This document shows positions 19,356 to 27,741 of a stretch of DNA of 42,096 bases, one piece after another. The position numbers were made by a program, and so were the translations under genes. The notes under the pieces were generated by a model that did no database searches, was not told the DNA's origin, and saw only the letters and a program-made list of their open reading frames with translations. Positions within the stretch are counted from its first letter, which is position 1. Each line of letters opens with the position of its first letter. Origin of the DNA: Campylobacter sp. CNRCH_2014_0184h (GTDB lineage: Bacteria > Campylobacterota > Campylobacteria > Campylobacterales > Campylobacteraceae); contig NZ_JAKMTB010000009.1 in the NCBI RefSeq assembly GCF_025772985.1, forward strand, positions 1 through 42,096, in the 5' to 3' direction.

Positions 19356-20057
19356 ATGGAATCTTGGACAATATATAAAGAACAAAAAAGTTTTTTAAAA
19401 GATTTGTTAAAAGATATGGAAACGATGGATAAAGGAAACAATAATGCTTTTTATAATAAATATGCACAATCAATGAAATCAAAGTTTGTGATTATGCTCT
19501 ATACAATGCTAGAAAGTGTAGTTATGCAAAGTTTGCAAGATATTTTTGATCATATTAAACAAAATAAAATCAGTTTTTATGATTTACATGATAATATGAA
19601 GAAGATTTATTTCCGAGCAAAAATTAAAAATAAAGAAAGACATTTCAACGCTATTGTTGCAGATAATTTAATTGAGGTAATAGAACAATTAAACAATGGT
19701 ATGGTAGAAATTAATTTAAAAAAAGATTTCAACAGCGAAAACCCATTTAATGCTGGCTCTTTAAATTATAAGAATGTTAAAGATAATATCCTCGCGATAC
19801 TGATGTCATCAGATAGTATTGATAGCAATATAAATAAATTTAATAAATATTTTAAAATTAATATTCAAGAGATAATTGGAGCAAATACCAAAGATAGAAA
19901 CAAACTTGCTCATGGAGAAAAAAGTTTTCAAGATTTTGGAAGCAATATAACTGTAGATGATTTAAAAAAAAGATATATCAGTATTATTATATTTTTGCAT
20001 AAATATCTAAAAAATATAGAATACTATATTATTAACAAAGGCTATAAAAATGCTTAA
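19356..20057 (+). CDS. HEPN-domain protein with Rx4H ribonuclease motif (MAE_28990/MAE_18760-like)
   Basis: 233 residues, helical and rich in Lys/Asn/Ile. An early helix reads MLYTMLESVVMQSLQDIF (residues 47-64), the Y-x-x-x-E pattern of the MAE_28990-type HEPN family. The C-terminal part has RNKLAHG, giving Arg181 and His186 as the Rx4H catalytic motif of HEPN ribonucleases. Such proteins are commonly encoded beside DUF262 genes and are thought to cleave RNA in abortive defence or toxin-antitoxin settings. Here the partner ends 4 bases upstream and hsdS begins 8 bases before its stop, so the three are one operon. Family assignment rests on two motifs and context; RNA cleavage is inferred. 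The ribosome site is weak, which suggests coupling to the upstream gene. Confidence 0.75.
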   Translation: MESWTIYKEQKSFLKDLLKDMETMDKGNNNAFYNKYAQSMKSKFVIMLYTMLESVVMQSLQDIFDHIKQNKISFYDLHDNMKKIYFRAKIKNKERHFNAIVADNLIEVIEQLNNGMVEINLKKDFNSENPFNAGSLNYKNVKDNILAILMSSDSIDSNINKFNKYFKINIQEIIGANTKDRNKLAHGEKSFQDFGSNITVDDLKKRYISIIIFLHKYLKNIEYYIINKGYKNA

Positions 20058-21465
20058 CCAGACTTTGCAGGAAAAATACCCGCATTTAGAAATTAGCGTA
20101 TTAAAGCTTAGTGAAGTTCAAAAGGATAATGAGAGTAAAAGAATAGATTCTGAGTTTTTCAAGAAAGAATATTTTGATGCTATGGAGACTATACAATTAA
20201 ATCAAGTTGAATATTTGGGCGATAATATGAAATTTAATTCTCGGTATTCGCAACCGAAATATGACGAGACAAGCAAGATGAAAGTTATCAATAGTCAATA
20301 TATTAGGAATGAATATATTGACTATGAAAATGCAAAAAGTGGGTATGGAAAAATTGTTCCAAAAGAATCTGTATTGATAAATGCAACAGGTGTAGGAACT
20401 TTAGGTAGAGTATTTATCAATATACTTGATTTTGATTTTAGTATAGATAGTCATATTAATGTTATTGTTGTTAAAGATAAAACATATTTAAACCCTTGTT
20501 TTTTGACTATTTTTCTGCAAAGTTATTATGGTCAGATTCAAATAATCAGATATTATAGTGGAACTTCCGGGCAAATTGAAATTTATCCTAGAGATTTTAA
20601 TTATTTTAAAATCCCCATTCTTCCTATAGAATTTCAGTTAGAAATTGAAAAAATGGTAAAAGATTCTCACAAAGCATTAGAAGAAAGTAAGGAGTTATAT
20701 AAAAAAGCAGAGGAAACTCTATACTTTGAGTTGGGGATTGATGTAAAAAATCCATTGCAAAGTTTTCTAGATTCTAAAATAGATTATTCTGCAAAATCAC
20801 TCAATATCTCTATACGCACTCTAAAAGAATCTTTTCTAAAAACAGGAAGATTGGATTCTGAATATTATCAAAGCAAATACGAAGACATAGAAAAATTTAT
20901 AAAATCTTATCCAAATGGATATGATAGCTTTTCAAACATTATAAACAATAAAGACGCAAATTTTACTCCTAAAAATAATGAAAATTACAGTTATATAGAG
21001 CTTGCGAATATAGGCAATAATGGCAATATTAGTGAGCCAATTAGTGATTTTGGGAAAAATTTACCCACAAGAGCAAGAAGAATGGTATGCAAGGGAGATG
21101 TAATTGTTTCAAGTATCGAAGGCAGTTTATCAAGTTGTGCTTTAATCACCCAAGAATTTGACAAGCATTTAGTTTCAACAGGATTCTTTGTATTAAATTC
21201 AAAATTATTAAATGGTGAAACTTTGCTTGTAATGTTTAAAAGTCAAATGTTTCAAGAATATTTAAAGAAATTTCCAAGCGGAACAATACTTTGTGCAATA
21301 AATAAAGAAGAGTTGTCTAAAATCCTTATCCCTAAAATAGATCCTACAACTCAAGAAAAAATTGCAAAATATATACAAGAAAGCTTTAATTTAAGGAAAA
21401 AATCTAAACAATTATTGGATAATGCAAAAATTAAAGTAGAAGAGCAAATACAAGGAAAAACATGA
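20050..21465 (+). CDS. hsdS: restriction-modification specificity subunit (HsdS/BcgB-like)
   Basis: 471 residues with two target-recognition halves. TRD1 is about residues 30-195, ending in PILPIEFQLEIEKMV, followed by a helical spacer with KALEESKELYKKAEE. TRD2 is about 265-440, ending in IPKIDPTTQEKIAKYIQ, followed by a terminal coiled coil. This repeat of TRD plus helix is the HsdS design; each TRD reads one half of a bipartite DNA site. With the fused nuclease-methylase it should form the complete restriction enzyme. The N-terminus (LSEVQKDNESKRIDSEFFK) resembles specificity subunits of other epsilonproteobacteria. It overlaps both neighbours (HEPN by 8, thiS by 4 bases). Confidence 0.88.
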   Translation: MLNQTLQEKYPHLEISVLKLSEVQKDNESKRIDSEFFKKEYFDAMETIQLNQVEYLGDNMKFNSRYSQPKYDETSKMKVINSQYIRNEYIDYENAKSGYGKIVPKESVLINATGVGTLGRVFINILDFDFSIDSHINVIVVKDKTYLNPCFLTIFLQSYYGQIQIIRYYSGTSGQIEIYPRDFNYFKIPILPIEFQLEIEKMVKDSHKALEESKELYKKAEETLYFELGIDVKNPLQSFLDSKIDYSAKSLNISIRTLKESFLKTGRLDSEYYQSKYEDIEKFIKSYPNGYDSFSNIINNKDANFTPKNNENYSYIELANIGNNGNISEPISDFGKNLPTRARRMVCKGDVIVSSIEGSLSSCALITQEFDKHLVSTGFFVLNSKLLNGETLLVMFKSQMFQEYLKKFPSGTILCAINKEELSKILIPKIDPTTQEKIAKYIQESFNLRKKSKQLLDNAKIKVEEQIQGKT

Positions 21466-21653
21466 TTATTAATGGGCAAAAGCTTGAGTTAAAAGAGCTT
21501 AGATTTATGGATTATGTTAAAGAAAAGCAATTAAAAATAGAATTTATTGCTTTAGAATTAAACGGAGAAATTATCCCAAGGGATAAATTTGAAAATTTAA
21601 TTTTAAAAGAAAATGATAAAGTAGAGATTGTTACTTTTGTAGGTGGTGGTTGA
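21462..21653 (+). CDS. thiS: thiamine biosynthesis sulfur carrier ThiS
   Basis: 63-residue beta-grasp protein. It carries ELNGEIIPRDKF and LKENDKVEIVTFVGGG, ending in the Gly-Gly tail that is adenylated and thiocarboxylated for thiazole synthesis. Its ribosome site (AAGGAAAAAC) lies inside the end of hsdS, and the ATGA overlap couples the two genes. The stop overlaps the thiF ATG by one base. No TPP riboswitch motif was seen upstream. Confidence 0.92.
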   Translation: MIINGQKLELKELRFMDYVKEKQLKIEFIALELNGEIIPRDKFENLILKENDKVEIVTFVGGG

Positions 21654-22450
21654 TGAGAATTAAATTTAATGGTAGTATGATAAACACGCATTTTAAAAAC
21701 ACTTTGGAATTTTTTCAAAGTGTGAGTAAAAATGAAAATGATGTATGGATAGTCAATGGTTTTGCAACAAAAGAAAGTTTGGATCTAAAAGAAAATGATG
21801 AGCTTTTTTGTATAGAAAAAAATACTTTACCACCATATGAAGCTCTTGATGCTATGATGAGGGCAAGACATACTCCAAAACTTCATGATAAGCTTAAAAA
21901 GGCAAGTGTGGCAGTGTGTGGGCTTGGTGGACTTGGCTCGCATATAGCTATAAATTTAGCAAGAAGTGGGGTTGGTAAGCTTCATTTGATTGATTTTGAT
22001 GTGGTTGAGCCAAGTAATCTTAACCGTCAAGCTTATATGGTGGAAGATTTGGGTAAATTTAAGGCTGAAGCTTTAAAAGATCAAATCACTAAAATTAATC
22101 CTTTTATAGAAGTATTTGCACAATTTTTAAAAATAGAAAAAGAAAATATAGCCGAACTTTTTACAAATGATGATATTGTTTGTGAAGCCTTTGATAGTGC
22201 AAAATATAAAGCTCTTTTAGCACAAAATTTTCACCAACATTATCCTCAAAAAACATTAATTTGTGCTTCTGGTTTAGCAGGATATGGCGATAGCAACAGT
22301 ATACAAACAAGAAAAATTGCAAAAAACTTTTATGTTTGTGGTGATTTAAAAAACGAGGCAAAGGTAGGCAATGGACTTATGGCACCGCGTGTAAATATTT
22401 GCGCAGGACATCAAGCAAATTTAGTTTTAGAACTTTTAGCGAGCGAGTAA
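21653..22450 (+). CDS. thiF: ThiS adenylyltransferase, ThiF family 2
   Basis: E1-like enzyme that adenylates the ThiS C-terminus. The nucleotide-binding fold begins near residue 85: [18 protein letters not shown], then [16 protein letters not shown] late segment contains two Cys (YVCGDLK and VNICAGH). The first 60 residues are an extra domain that looks like a degenerate beta-grasp fold: [19 protein letters not shown] is close to the LKENDKVEI end of ThiS but lacks Gly-Gly. The ATG at 21653 is preferred to the TTG three bases earlier. Length 265 fits the smaller family-2 ThiF. The stop overlaps thiG by one base. Confidence 0.9.
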   Translation: MRIKFNGSMINTHFKNTLEFFQSVSKNENDVWIVNGFATKESLDLKENDELFCIEKNTLPPYEALDAMMRARHTPKLHDKLKKASVAVCGLGGLGSHIAINLARSGVGKLHLIDFDVVEPSNLNRQAYMVEDLGKFKAEALKDQITKINPFIEVFAQFLKIEKENIAELFTNDDIVCEAFDSAKYKALLAQNFHQHYPQKTLICASGLAGYGDSNSIQTRKIAKNFYVCGDLKNEAKVGNGLMAPRVNICAGHQANLVLELLASE

Positions 22451-23208
22451 TGGAAAAATTAAAAATAGGAAAATATGAGTTTAATTCTAGGTTTATTTTA
22501 GGTTCTGGGAAATTTTCTTTTGAGCTTATAAAATCAGCCATTGAAGAAGCAAAAGTTGAGATTATCACCTTAGCTTTGCGTAGGGTAAATGATAAAGGCA
22601 TAGAAAATATACTTGATTTTATCCCAAAGCATATTAAGCTTTTACCAAATACTTCAGGTGCAAGAAATGCTAATGAGGCATTGCGTATAGCAAGACTTGC
22701 AAGAGAGCTTGGTTGTGGAGATATGATTAAGGTTGAAGTAATTAGCGATAGTAAATATTTATTACCGGATAATTATGAAAGTATAAGAGCAGTAGAACTT
22801 TTAGCAAATGAGGGTTTTACACCTTTAGTTTATATGTATCCTGATTTATATGCAGCACGTGCTATGGCTAATGCAGGAGCCGCTGCTATAATGCCTCTTG
22901 GAGCTCCTATAGGAAGCAATAAAGGCTTAAAAACTAAAGAATTTATACAAATTTTACTTAATGAAATTAGCTTACCTATTATAGTAGATGCAGGTATAGG
23001 AAATCCAGCACAAGCTTGTGAAGCCATGCAAATGGGAGTAAGTGCAGTGATGGCAAATACCGCCATAGCTCAAGCTAAAGATGTAGCAAAAATGGCAAAG
23101 GCTTTTGCTTTGGCTATAGAGGCAGGATATAATGCGTATTTAGCAGGTATAGCAATTGAAAGTACGCCAAGTGCAAGCTCGCCTTTGAGTGGTTTTTTAA
23201 GAGATTAA
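22450..23208 (+). CDS. thiG: thiazole synthase
   Basis: Forms the thiazole phosphate from deoxyxylulose phosphate, dehydroglycine and ThiS thiocarboxylate. TIM-barrel motifs are visible: RFILGSGKF at the start, the Schiff-base Lys in MIKVEVISD, and [13 protein letters not shown] plus [11 protein letters not shown] for phosphate binding. 252 residues, normal. The start is set at 22450, where ATG overlaps the thiF stop; an in-frame upstream extension inside thiF is not part of the family. Confidence 0.96.
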   Translation: MEKLKIGKYEFNSRFILGSGKFSFELIKSAIEEAKVEIITLALRRVNDKGIENILDFIPKHIKLLPNTSGARNANEALRIARLARELGCGDMIKVEVISDSKYLLPDNYESIRAVELLANEGFTPLVYMYPDLYAARAMANAGAAAIMPLGAPIGSNKGLKTKEFIQILLNEISLPIIVDAGIGNPAQACEAMQMGVSAVMANTAIAQAKDVAKMAKAFALAIEAGYNAYLAGIAIESTPSASSPLSGFLRD

Positions 23209-23209
23209 A

Positions 23210-24343
23210 ATGCAAAAATATCCTCATATGCAAAGTATTGAAAGTGAAATTTTAACCAAGGTTTTAAAAGAAGTTGAAATTTTTGATGAAAGTAAATTTA
23301 GCGCTTTTGATGTAAAACAAGCTTTAGCTAAAGATTATCTTAACTTAGAAGATTTAAAAGCCTTGCTTTCAAGCACAGCGGAAGATTTTATAGAAGATTT
23401 GGCGCAAAAATCAAGCAAGATTACTCAAAAATATTTTGGAAATTCCATTTTGCTTTTTACACCTTTATATCTTTCTAATTTTTGCAATAGCAAATGTACT
23501 TATTGTGGATTTCAAAAAGGAAATAACATTAAAAGAGCTAAGCTAAATGAGGCTGAAATTCACAAAGAAATGCAAGAGATTAAAAAAAGTGGTTTGGAAG
23601 AAATTTTACTCTTAACAGGTGAGGGTAGGGAGTATGCTAGCGTAGAATATCTTGCCAAAGCTTGTGAGATAGCAAAAGAGTATTTTAAAGTCGTTGGGAT
23701 TGAAGTTTATCCTATGAATGTAGATGAGTATGCACTGCTTCATGAAAAGGGTTGTGAATATGTAAGTGTTTATCAAGAAACTTACAATCAAAAAACTTAT
23801 TCTAAAATTCATATTGAAGGTGAAAAAAGTGTATTTGAGTATCGCTTTCATGCGCAAGAGCGAGCGTTAAAAGCGGGTATGAGAGGGGTTGCTTTTGGAG
23901 CTTTACTTGGTATAGATGATTTTAGAAAAGATGCTTTTGCCACGGCATTGCATGCGTATTTTTTACAGCAAAAATACCCTCATGCTGAAATAGCTTTATC
24001 TATCCCTAGATTAAGACCTATTATTAATAATAAAAAAATTCATCCAAAAGATGTAAGCGAAACAAGACTTTTGCAAGTTTTATGTGCTTATAGATTGTTT
24101 TTACCTTTTGCAGGTATTACGATTTCTACGCGTGAAAGAGCAGGATTTAGAGATGGGGTTATTAAACTTGGAGCTACTAAAATGAGTGCAGGTGTGAGCG
24201 TGGGAGTGGGTGAGCATCAAGGTGATAAAAAAGGCGATGATCAGTTTCAAATTAGTGATATGCGTAGTGTTGATGAGGTTTTAGCTATGTTAAAAAATGC
24301 AAATTTGCAAGCTATAATGAGCGATAGTATTTATGTGGGATAA
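23210..24343 (+). CDS. thiH: 2-iminoacetate (dehydroglycine) synthase, radical SAM
   Basis: Splits tyrosine to dehydroglycine and p-cresol under anaerobic or microaerobic conditions. The radical-SAM cluster motif CNSKCTYCGF (Cx3Cx2C) is at about residue 92, then LLLTGEG, EVYPMN, and the C-terminal TISTRERAGFRD and MSAGVSVGVG. 377 residues, as in other ThiH. Using ThiH instead of the oxidase ThiO fits a low-oxygen lifestyle. It follows thiG after one base and overlaps the next gene by 11. Confidence 0.95.
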   Translation: MQKYPHMQSIESEILTKVLKEVEIFDESKFSAFDVKQALAKDYLNLEDLKALLSSTAEDFIEDLAQKSSKITQKYFGNSILLFTPLYLSNFCNSKCTYCGFQKGNNIKRAKLNEAEIHKEMQEIKKSGLEEILLLTGEGREYASVEYLAKACEIAKEYFKVVGIEVYPMNVDEYALLHEKGCEYVSVYQETYNQKTYSKIHIEGEKSVFEYRFHAQERALKAGMRGVAFGALLGIDDFRKDAFATALHAYFLQQKYPHAEIALSIPRLRPIINNKKIHPKDVSETRLLQVLCAYRLFLPFAGITISTRERAGFRDGVIKLGATKMSAGVSVGVGEHQGDKKGDDQFQISDMRSVDEVLAMLKNANLQAIMSDSIYVG

Positions 24344-24947
24344 AAAAGTCATTGCTATTAGCGATAGTCAAAATACCCAAGGAGATTTTTTAAATTTTAT
24401 TGAAAAACTAAGTCAAAGTAGTATTGATGCTTTGGTGCTTAGAGAAAAACATTTAGATGAGTTAGAATACGCTAAATTAGCCAAAGAAGTATTAAAAATT
24501 TTTAATAAAACTCAAAAGATTTGCTTTTTGCATTATCATTATGAAGTTTGTTTAAAATTAAATCATCAATTTTTTCATGCTCCTTTATTTGTTTTACAAA
24601 ATTGCCTACAAAGCTATAAAAAATTTGAGCTTTTGGGTGCTTCTATCCATTCTAAAGAAGAATTAGATTTAGCTTATAAGCTTAAAGTAAGTCATGCTTT
24701 TTTTGGACATGTATTTAAAAGTTCTTGTAAGGTTGATTTAGCTCCAAAAGGTATTAAGAATTTAAAAGATTTGTTAGAAGTTTCAAAAATACCCATTTAT
24801 GCCATAGGTGGCATAAATACTCAAACTATAAAACACTTAAAAGATTTAAATTTAGCAGGTGTGTGTATAAGAGAAGCTTTGTATAAAAGTGAAAATGTAA
24901 AAAAATATATTTTAAGATGTAAAGACCTTTTAGTCCAAAAGGACTAA
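24333..24947 (+). CDS. tenI: TenI-like thiazole tautomerase (ThiE superfamily)
   Basis: 204-residue TIM-barrel protein of the ThiE/TenI superfamily. LREKHLDELEY near residue 37 is shared by both. GASIHSKEEL and especially FFGHVFKSSCK match TenI (GHxFxTxCK with the catalytic His), whereas ThiE has GPxFxTxTK. The ThiE substrate motif NDR is absent (FLHYHYEVCLK in its place). GGI then forms the phosphate loop (YAIGGI). TenI isomerises the ThiG product to the carboxylated thiazole used for coupling, which fits its place at the end of thiSFGH. Databases often label it thiE. I recall a separate thiE elsewhere in C. jejuni. Confidence 0.75.
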   Translation: MWDKKVIAISDSQNTQGDFLNFIEKLSQSSIDALVLREKHLDELEYAKLAKEVLKIFNKTQKICFLHYHYEVCLKLNHQFFHAPLFVLQNCLQSYKKFELLGASIHSKEELDLAYKLKVSHAFFGHVFKSSCKVDLAPKGIKNLKDLLEVSKIPIYAIGGINTQTIKHLKDLNLAGVCIREALYKSENVKKYILRCKDLLVQKD

Positions 24948-24950
24948 AAG
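24927..24950. terminator. bidirectional terminator between tenI and the DASS transporter
   Basis: Perfect 10-base inverted repeat (CTTTTAGTCC / GGACTAAAAG) with an AAAA loop. The A and T runs at the base of the stem serve both strands. It overlaps the last codons of the forward gene and sits 2 bases from the end of the reverse gene. Confidence 0.75.
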
Positions 24951-24951
24951 A

Positions 24952-26313
24952 TTATAACCAGAAGAAATATGCAATTATTGCAAGGCTAATTGAACAGAAT
25001 ATATTTAGTATAATTCCTACTCTTACCATTTCTTGTTGTTTGATATGGCCAGTACCAAAAACTATAGCATTTGGTGGTGTAGCAACTGGTAGCATGAAAG
25101 CACAAGAAGCGCCAATAGCAATAATCAAAGCAAGTCCTAAAGCAGGAACACCTAAAGTATCTGCTATAGAGATAAACAAAGGCACAAGCAAGGCTGCTGA
25201 AGCAGTATTTGAGGTAAATTCTGTTAAGAATACTATAAAAAATGCTATGATTAAGCCTATAACAAATAAATGTCCATTTTCTATAAATGAAATAATGGTA
25301 TCAGCCATAACCTTGCTAGCACCTGAATCCTTTAACACTACACTTAGAGTAATACCTCCACCAAAGAGCATTAACACGCCCCAATCAGTATTTTTTTGTA
25401 CATTTTTCCAATCAATCACTTTAAATGCACATACTAAAACAGCTGCAAGCAAGGCAATAATTGCATCAAGATTTGCTATTTTATGTCCAAAAATACTTGT
25501 GATGATAGGACCTATATTACCACTAAAAATCCAAGATAGCGCAACCACTAAAAAGATTATTAAAGTGATGATTCTAGGTCTTGTAAGTTCTATATTTTCA
25601 GTGTGTAAATCAACTTGTAGATTAAATCTTGGTTTAAACATAAAATACAAAATCAAAATCATTGCAGGTAAAAAGATTAAAACAATAGGAATACCATATT
25701 TTAACCATTGTGCAAAACTAATGTGTAATTGAGTAGCAACAATAGCATTTGGTGGAGTTCCTACTATAGTGCCTATACCACCTATGCTTGCACTAAAAGC
25801 TATACCTAAAAGAATGAAAACATAGGTATTTCTATCTTTTTGTGGATCAAGTGAAGCTAACATACCTATAGCAAGCGGAAGCATCATGGCTGCGGTTGCA
25901 GTATTACTCATCCACATAGATAAAAATGCAGTAGTGATAAAAATATATAAACTTGATAAACCTAAATGTCCTTTTGCTAGGGTTAAAATTTTATGTGCAA
26001 TTAGCTTATCTAGCTTTTGATGATGCATGGCTGCTGCTAGAGCAAAACCGCCAAAAAATAAAAAGATATTAGAATCAGCAAACCCTGTTAAAGCCTTAGC
26101 AGTAGGTAATAATCCTAAGATGGCTGCTAAAACAGGTACTAAAATAGCTGTAATAGTAACATGCAAAGCTTCGCTAAGCCACAATATAGCGATAAAGATC
26201 AACAGGGATAATCCTTGGTTTACCTTAGTTTCGCCAAAAGGGGAGAAATAAAGCAAAGCGATAAACAACACTAAATCAGCAATAACTATAAGTGTTTTTG
26301 TGTTTGAACTCAT
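24952..26313 (-). CDS. DASS/SLC13-family sodium:dicarboxylate symporter
   Basis: 453 residues, about 11-12 membrane spans. The two repeat-related SNT motifs that coordinate sodium and substrate are present: WMSNTATAAMML in the first half and FTSNTASAALLV in the second. Each has a following Pro-rich loop (GTPPNAIV and ATPPNAIVFG). These are hallmarks of VcINDY-like divalent anion:sodium symporters, which import succinate, malate, fumarate or citrate. C4-dicarboxylates are major carbon and respiratory substrates for Campylobacter. AAGGAG lies 8 bases before the ATG. It is monocistronic on the reverse strand with its own -10 box. The exact substrate is not deducible. Confidence 0.9.
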   Translation of the reverse strand: MSSNTKTLIVIADLVLFIALLYFSPFGETKVNQGLSLLIFIAILWLSEALHVTITAILVPVLAAILGLLPTAKALTGFADSNIFLFFGGFALAAAMHHQKLDKLIAHKILTLAKGHLGLSSLYIFITTAFLSMWMSNTATAAMMLPLAIGMLASLDPQKDRNTYVFILLGIAFSASIGGIGTIVGTPPNAIVATQLHISFAQWLKYGIPIVLIFLPAMILILYFMFKPRFNLQVDLHTENIELTRPRIITLIIFLVVALSWIFSGNIGPIITSIFGHKIANLDAIIALLAAVLVCAFKVIDWKNVQKNTDWGVLMLFGGGITLSVVLKDSGASKVMADTIISFIENGHLFVIGLIIAFFIVFLTEFTSNTASAALLVPLFISIADTLGVPALGLALIIAIGASCAFMLPVATPPNAIVFGTGHIKQQEMVRVGIILNIFCSISLAIIAYFFWL

Positions 26314-26350
26314 TTAACAACTCCTTTAAAATATTGTAGTTTTGTAACAT

Positions 26351-26356
26351 ATTCTA
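26351..26356 (-). promoter_or_regulatory. -10 box for the DASS transporter
   Basis: Reverse-strand TAGAAT 37 bases before the ATG at 26313, in the 206-base divergent spacer 26314-26519. The spacer otherwise holds long A/T runs (nine T at 26392-26400) and no further ORF. Confidence 0.5.
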
Positions 26357-26457
26357 AATGAATTTTCTTTTAAATATTAATTTTTATATAATTTTTTTTT
26401 ACAAAATTATTTTTGTGTGAAAAAAAGTAATTTTTAGTAAAATTCATTTGTTTTTGG

Positions 26458-26463
26458 TATAAT
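26458..26463 (+). promoter_or_regulatory. -10 box for the mapA-like gene
   Basis: TATAAT preceded by T-rich DNA and GG, 56 bases before the ATG at 26520. A 9-base perfect inverted repeat (26478-26486 with 26494-26502, 7-base loop) lies in the resulting leader. It may be a stabilising 5' hairpin; no T run follows, so it is not an obvious terminator. Confidence 0.6.
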
Positions 26464-26519
26464 TTTTGCTGATTAAAAATCATCTTAATCAAAAAGATGA
26501 TTGCTTTTAAGGAAAGATA

Positions 26520-27167
26520 ATGTTTAAAAAAATGTTCGTATGTATTTTAGCTTTGTTTTTTGGCGCTTGTACTATAAACCCTAAAAATCAAGGTGTAGCT
26601 AAGGTTAATGAAGTTATAAAAATCCAAGCACAGTGTTATAATCCTTCTGATTCTAAAGCATATGAAGCAAAAATTAAAGGTCTTGTGTATATTAGTGATG
26701 TAGGACTTAAGTATTGTACAAATAAAAGAACAATTGATAAAAGTGCTTCTTTGAAAAAAGTTTATATTCATAGAGTGTATGATTTAAATGAGAATTTGAA
26801 ATATTCTTCTTCTAATGGAAATAATTATTATATTAATGAAAATTTTAACTACTATTTTTATGTGTTTTTAAAAGAAGAATTAGAAAATAGAGGTATAGTA
26901 GTGGTTGAAAATACACAAGATTCTCCTTATGTTTTAAGAGTAGATTTGAGTTTTAATGATTTTTATTCTAAATTTGATTCTAATTCTTTATTTTCAATTA
27001 TTGCTAGTCAGCTAACATTAAAAGATATTAACACTAATAAAACTATTAACATTAAAACTAAACAAGAAGTTAAAGGTTTTTATAATATTAAAGATCTGCC
27101 TTTCTTCACTCAGCTTCTTATAAAGCAAGTAGCTAATAAATCTGCAGATATTATCAGCTCTTTGTGA
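26520..27167 (+). CDS. mapA: MapA-like outer-membrane lipoprotein
   Basis: 215 residues. A lipoprotein signal peptide ends in LFFGAC (Cys17 lipidated). The mature part is rich in Asn, Tyr and Lys and has two further Cys (AQCYNP, KYCTNK) that could form a disulfide. The second half (VVVENTQDSPYVLRVDLSF) resembles outer-membrane lipoproteins with an LptE/TraT-like sandwich, but I cannot assign a fold. The identification rests on its place directly before ctsW and gyrA, as mapA is in C. jejuni, and on its size (about 24 kDa). Function is unknown; C. jejuni MapA is a membrane-associated antigen. The stop overlaps the next start. Confidence 0.7.
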   Translation: MFKKMFVCILALFFGACTINPKNQGVAKVNEVIKIQAQCYNPSDSKAYEAKIKGLVYISDVGLKYCTNKRTIDKSASLKKVYIHRVYDLNENLKYSSSNGNNYYINENFNYYFYVFLKEELENRGIVVVENTQDSPYVLRVDLSFNDFYSKFDSNSLFSIIASQLTLKDINTNKTINIKTKQEVKGFYNIKDLPFFTQLLIKQVANKSADIISSL

Positions 27168-27736
27168 GGTGTTTTAGTTGCCATGGATTTTCCTTTGCGA
27201 GCTTTTGTCCAGCTTGCAAGGAAGAGCTTTTAGAATATTCTTTAGGTATAAGAGAACTTGATAAAGGTTTTAAGGTTTATTATTTTTATCAATATGAACA
27301 AATTAAACATCTAATTTATTTTAAACACAAATTTCAAGGATATTTTGTTTTAAATACGCTTGCAAAATTAAGTTTTGCTAAATTTAAAGATTTTTTTCAA
27401 CCCTCTTGTAAAATTAATGCCATAGCCTTGGATGATAAAACATATAAAAACTACTCTCATACTGCTATTTTAACCAAACATTTAAAAACTCAATTTATAA
27501 AACCTATGTATCATGCTTTGCAAGCTAATTCAGAATTTAAATATAGTGGAAAAAGTTTGTAATTTCGTAAAGATAATAAAAGATCTTATAAGCTTTTAAA
27601 GCGTCCAAAATATCCTGTGATTTTAGTAGATGATGTTGTAACTACGGGATTAAGTTTGCTTGAAGCAAGAGAGCTTTTAGAAAAAAATAATATCGAAGTA
27701 CTTTTTGCTTTAGTTTTAGCTAACGCAAAAGAATAA
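27164..27736 (+). pseudogene. ctsW: ctsW/ComF-like phosphoribosyltransferase, interrupted by an in-frame stop
   Basis: GTG start overlapping the mapA stop (GTGA). Residues 1-132 include an N-terminal Cys pair set (CFSC, CPAC) like the ComF zinc ribbon. The frame then meets TAA at 27560-27562. The same frame continues open for 57 more codons to 27736. That continuation encodes the phosphoribosyl-pyrophosphate loop ILVDDVVTTGLSL, the diagnostic ComF/CtsW motif, and ends NAKE. A single base change would remove the stop. The full gene would have 190 codons, as CtsW does. CtsW is needed for natural transformation in C. jejuni. Without readthrough, the product here lacks its phosphoribosyl-binding site. 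Sequencing error cannot be excluded from one sequence. Confidence 0.85.
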
Positions 27737-27741
27737 TCTGC

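Noticed and set aside
21430-21462. TPP riboswitch before the thiazole genes
   Set aside because: The upstream DNA is hsdS coding sequence and no CTGAGA-type conserved core is present.
25040-25732. A 230-codon open frame on the forward strand inside the DASS transporter
   Set aside because: It is antisense to a clear membrane transporter, has no ribosome site and reads as low-complexity Lys/Ile/Thr-rich protein with no domain.
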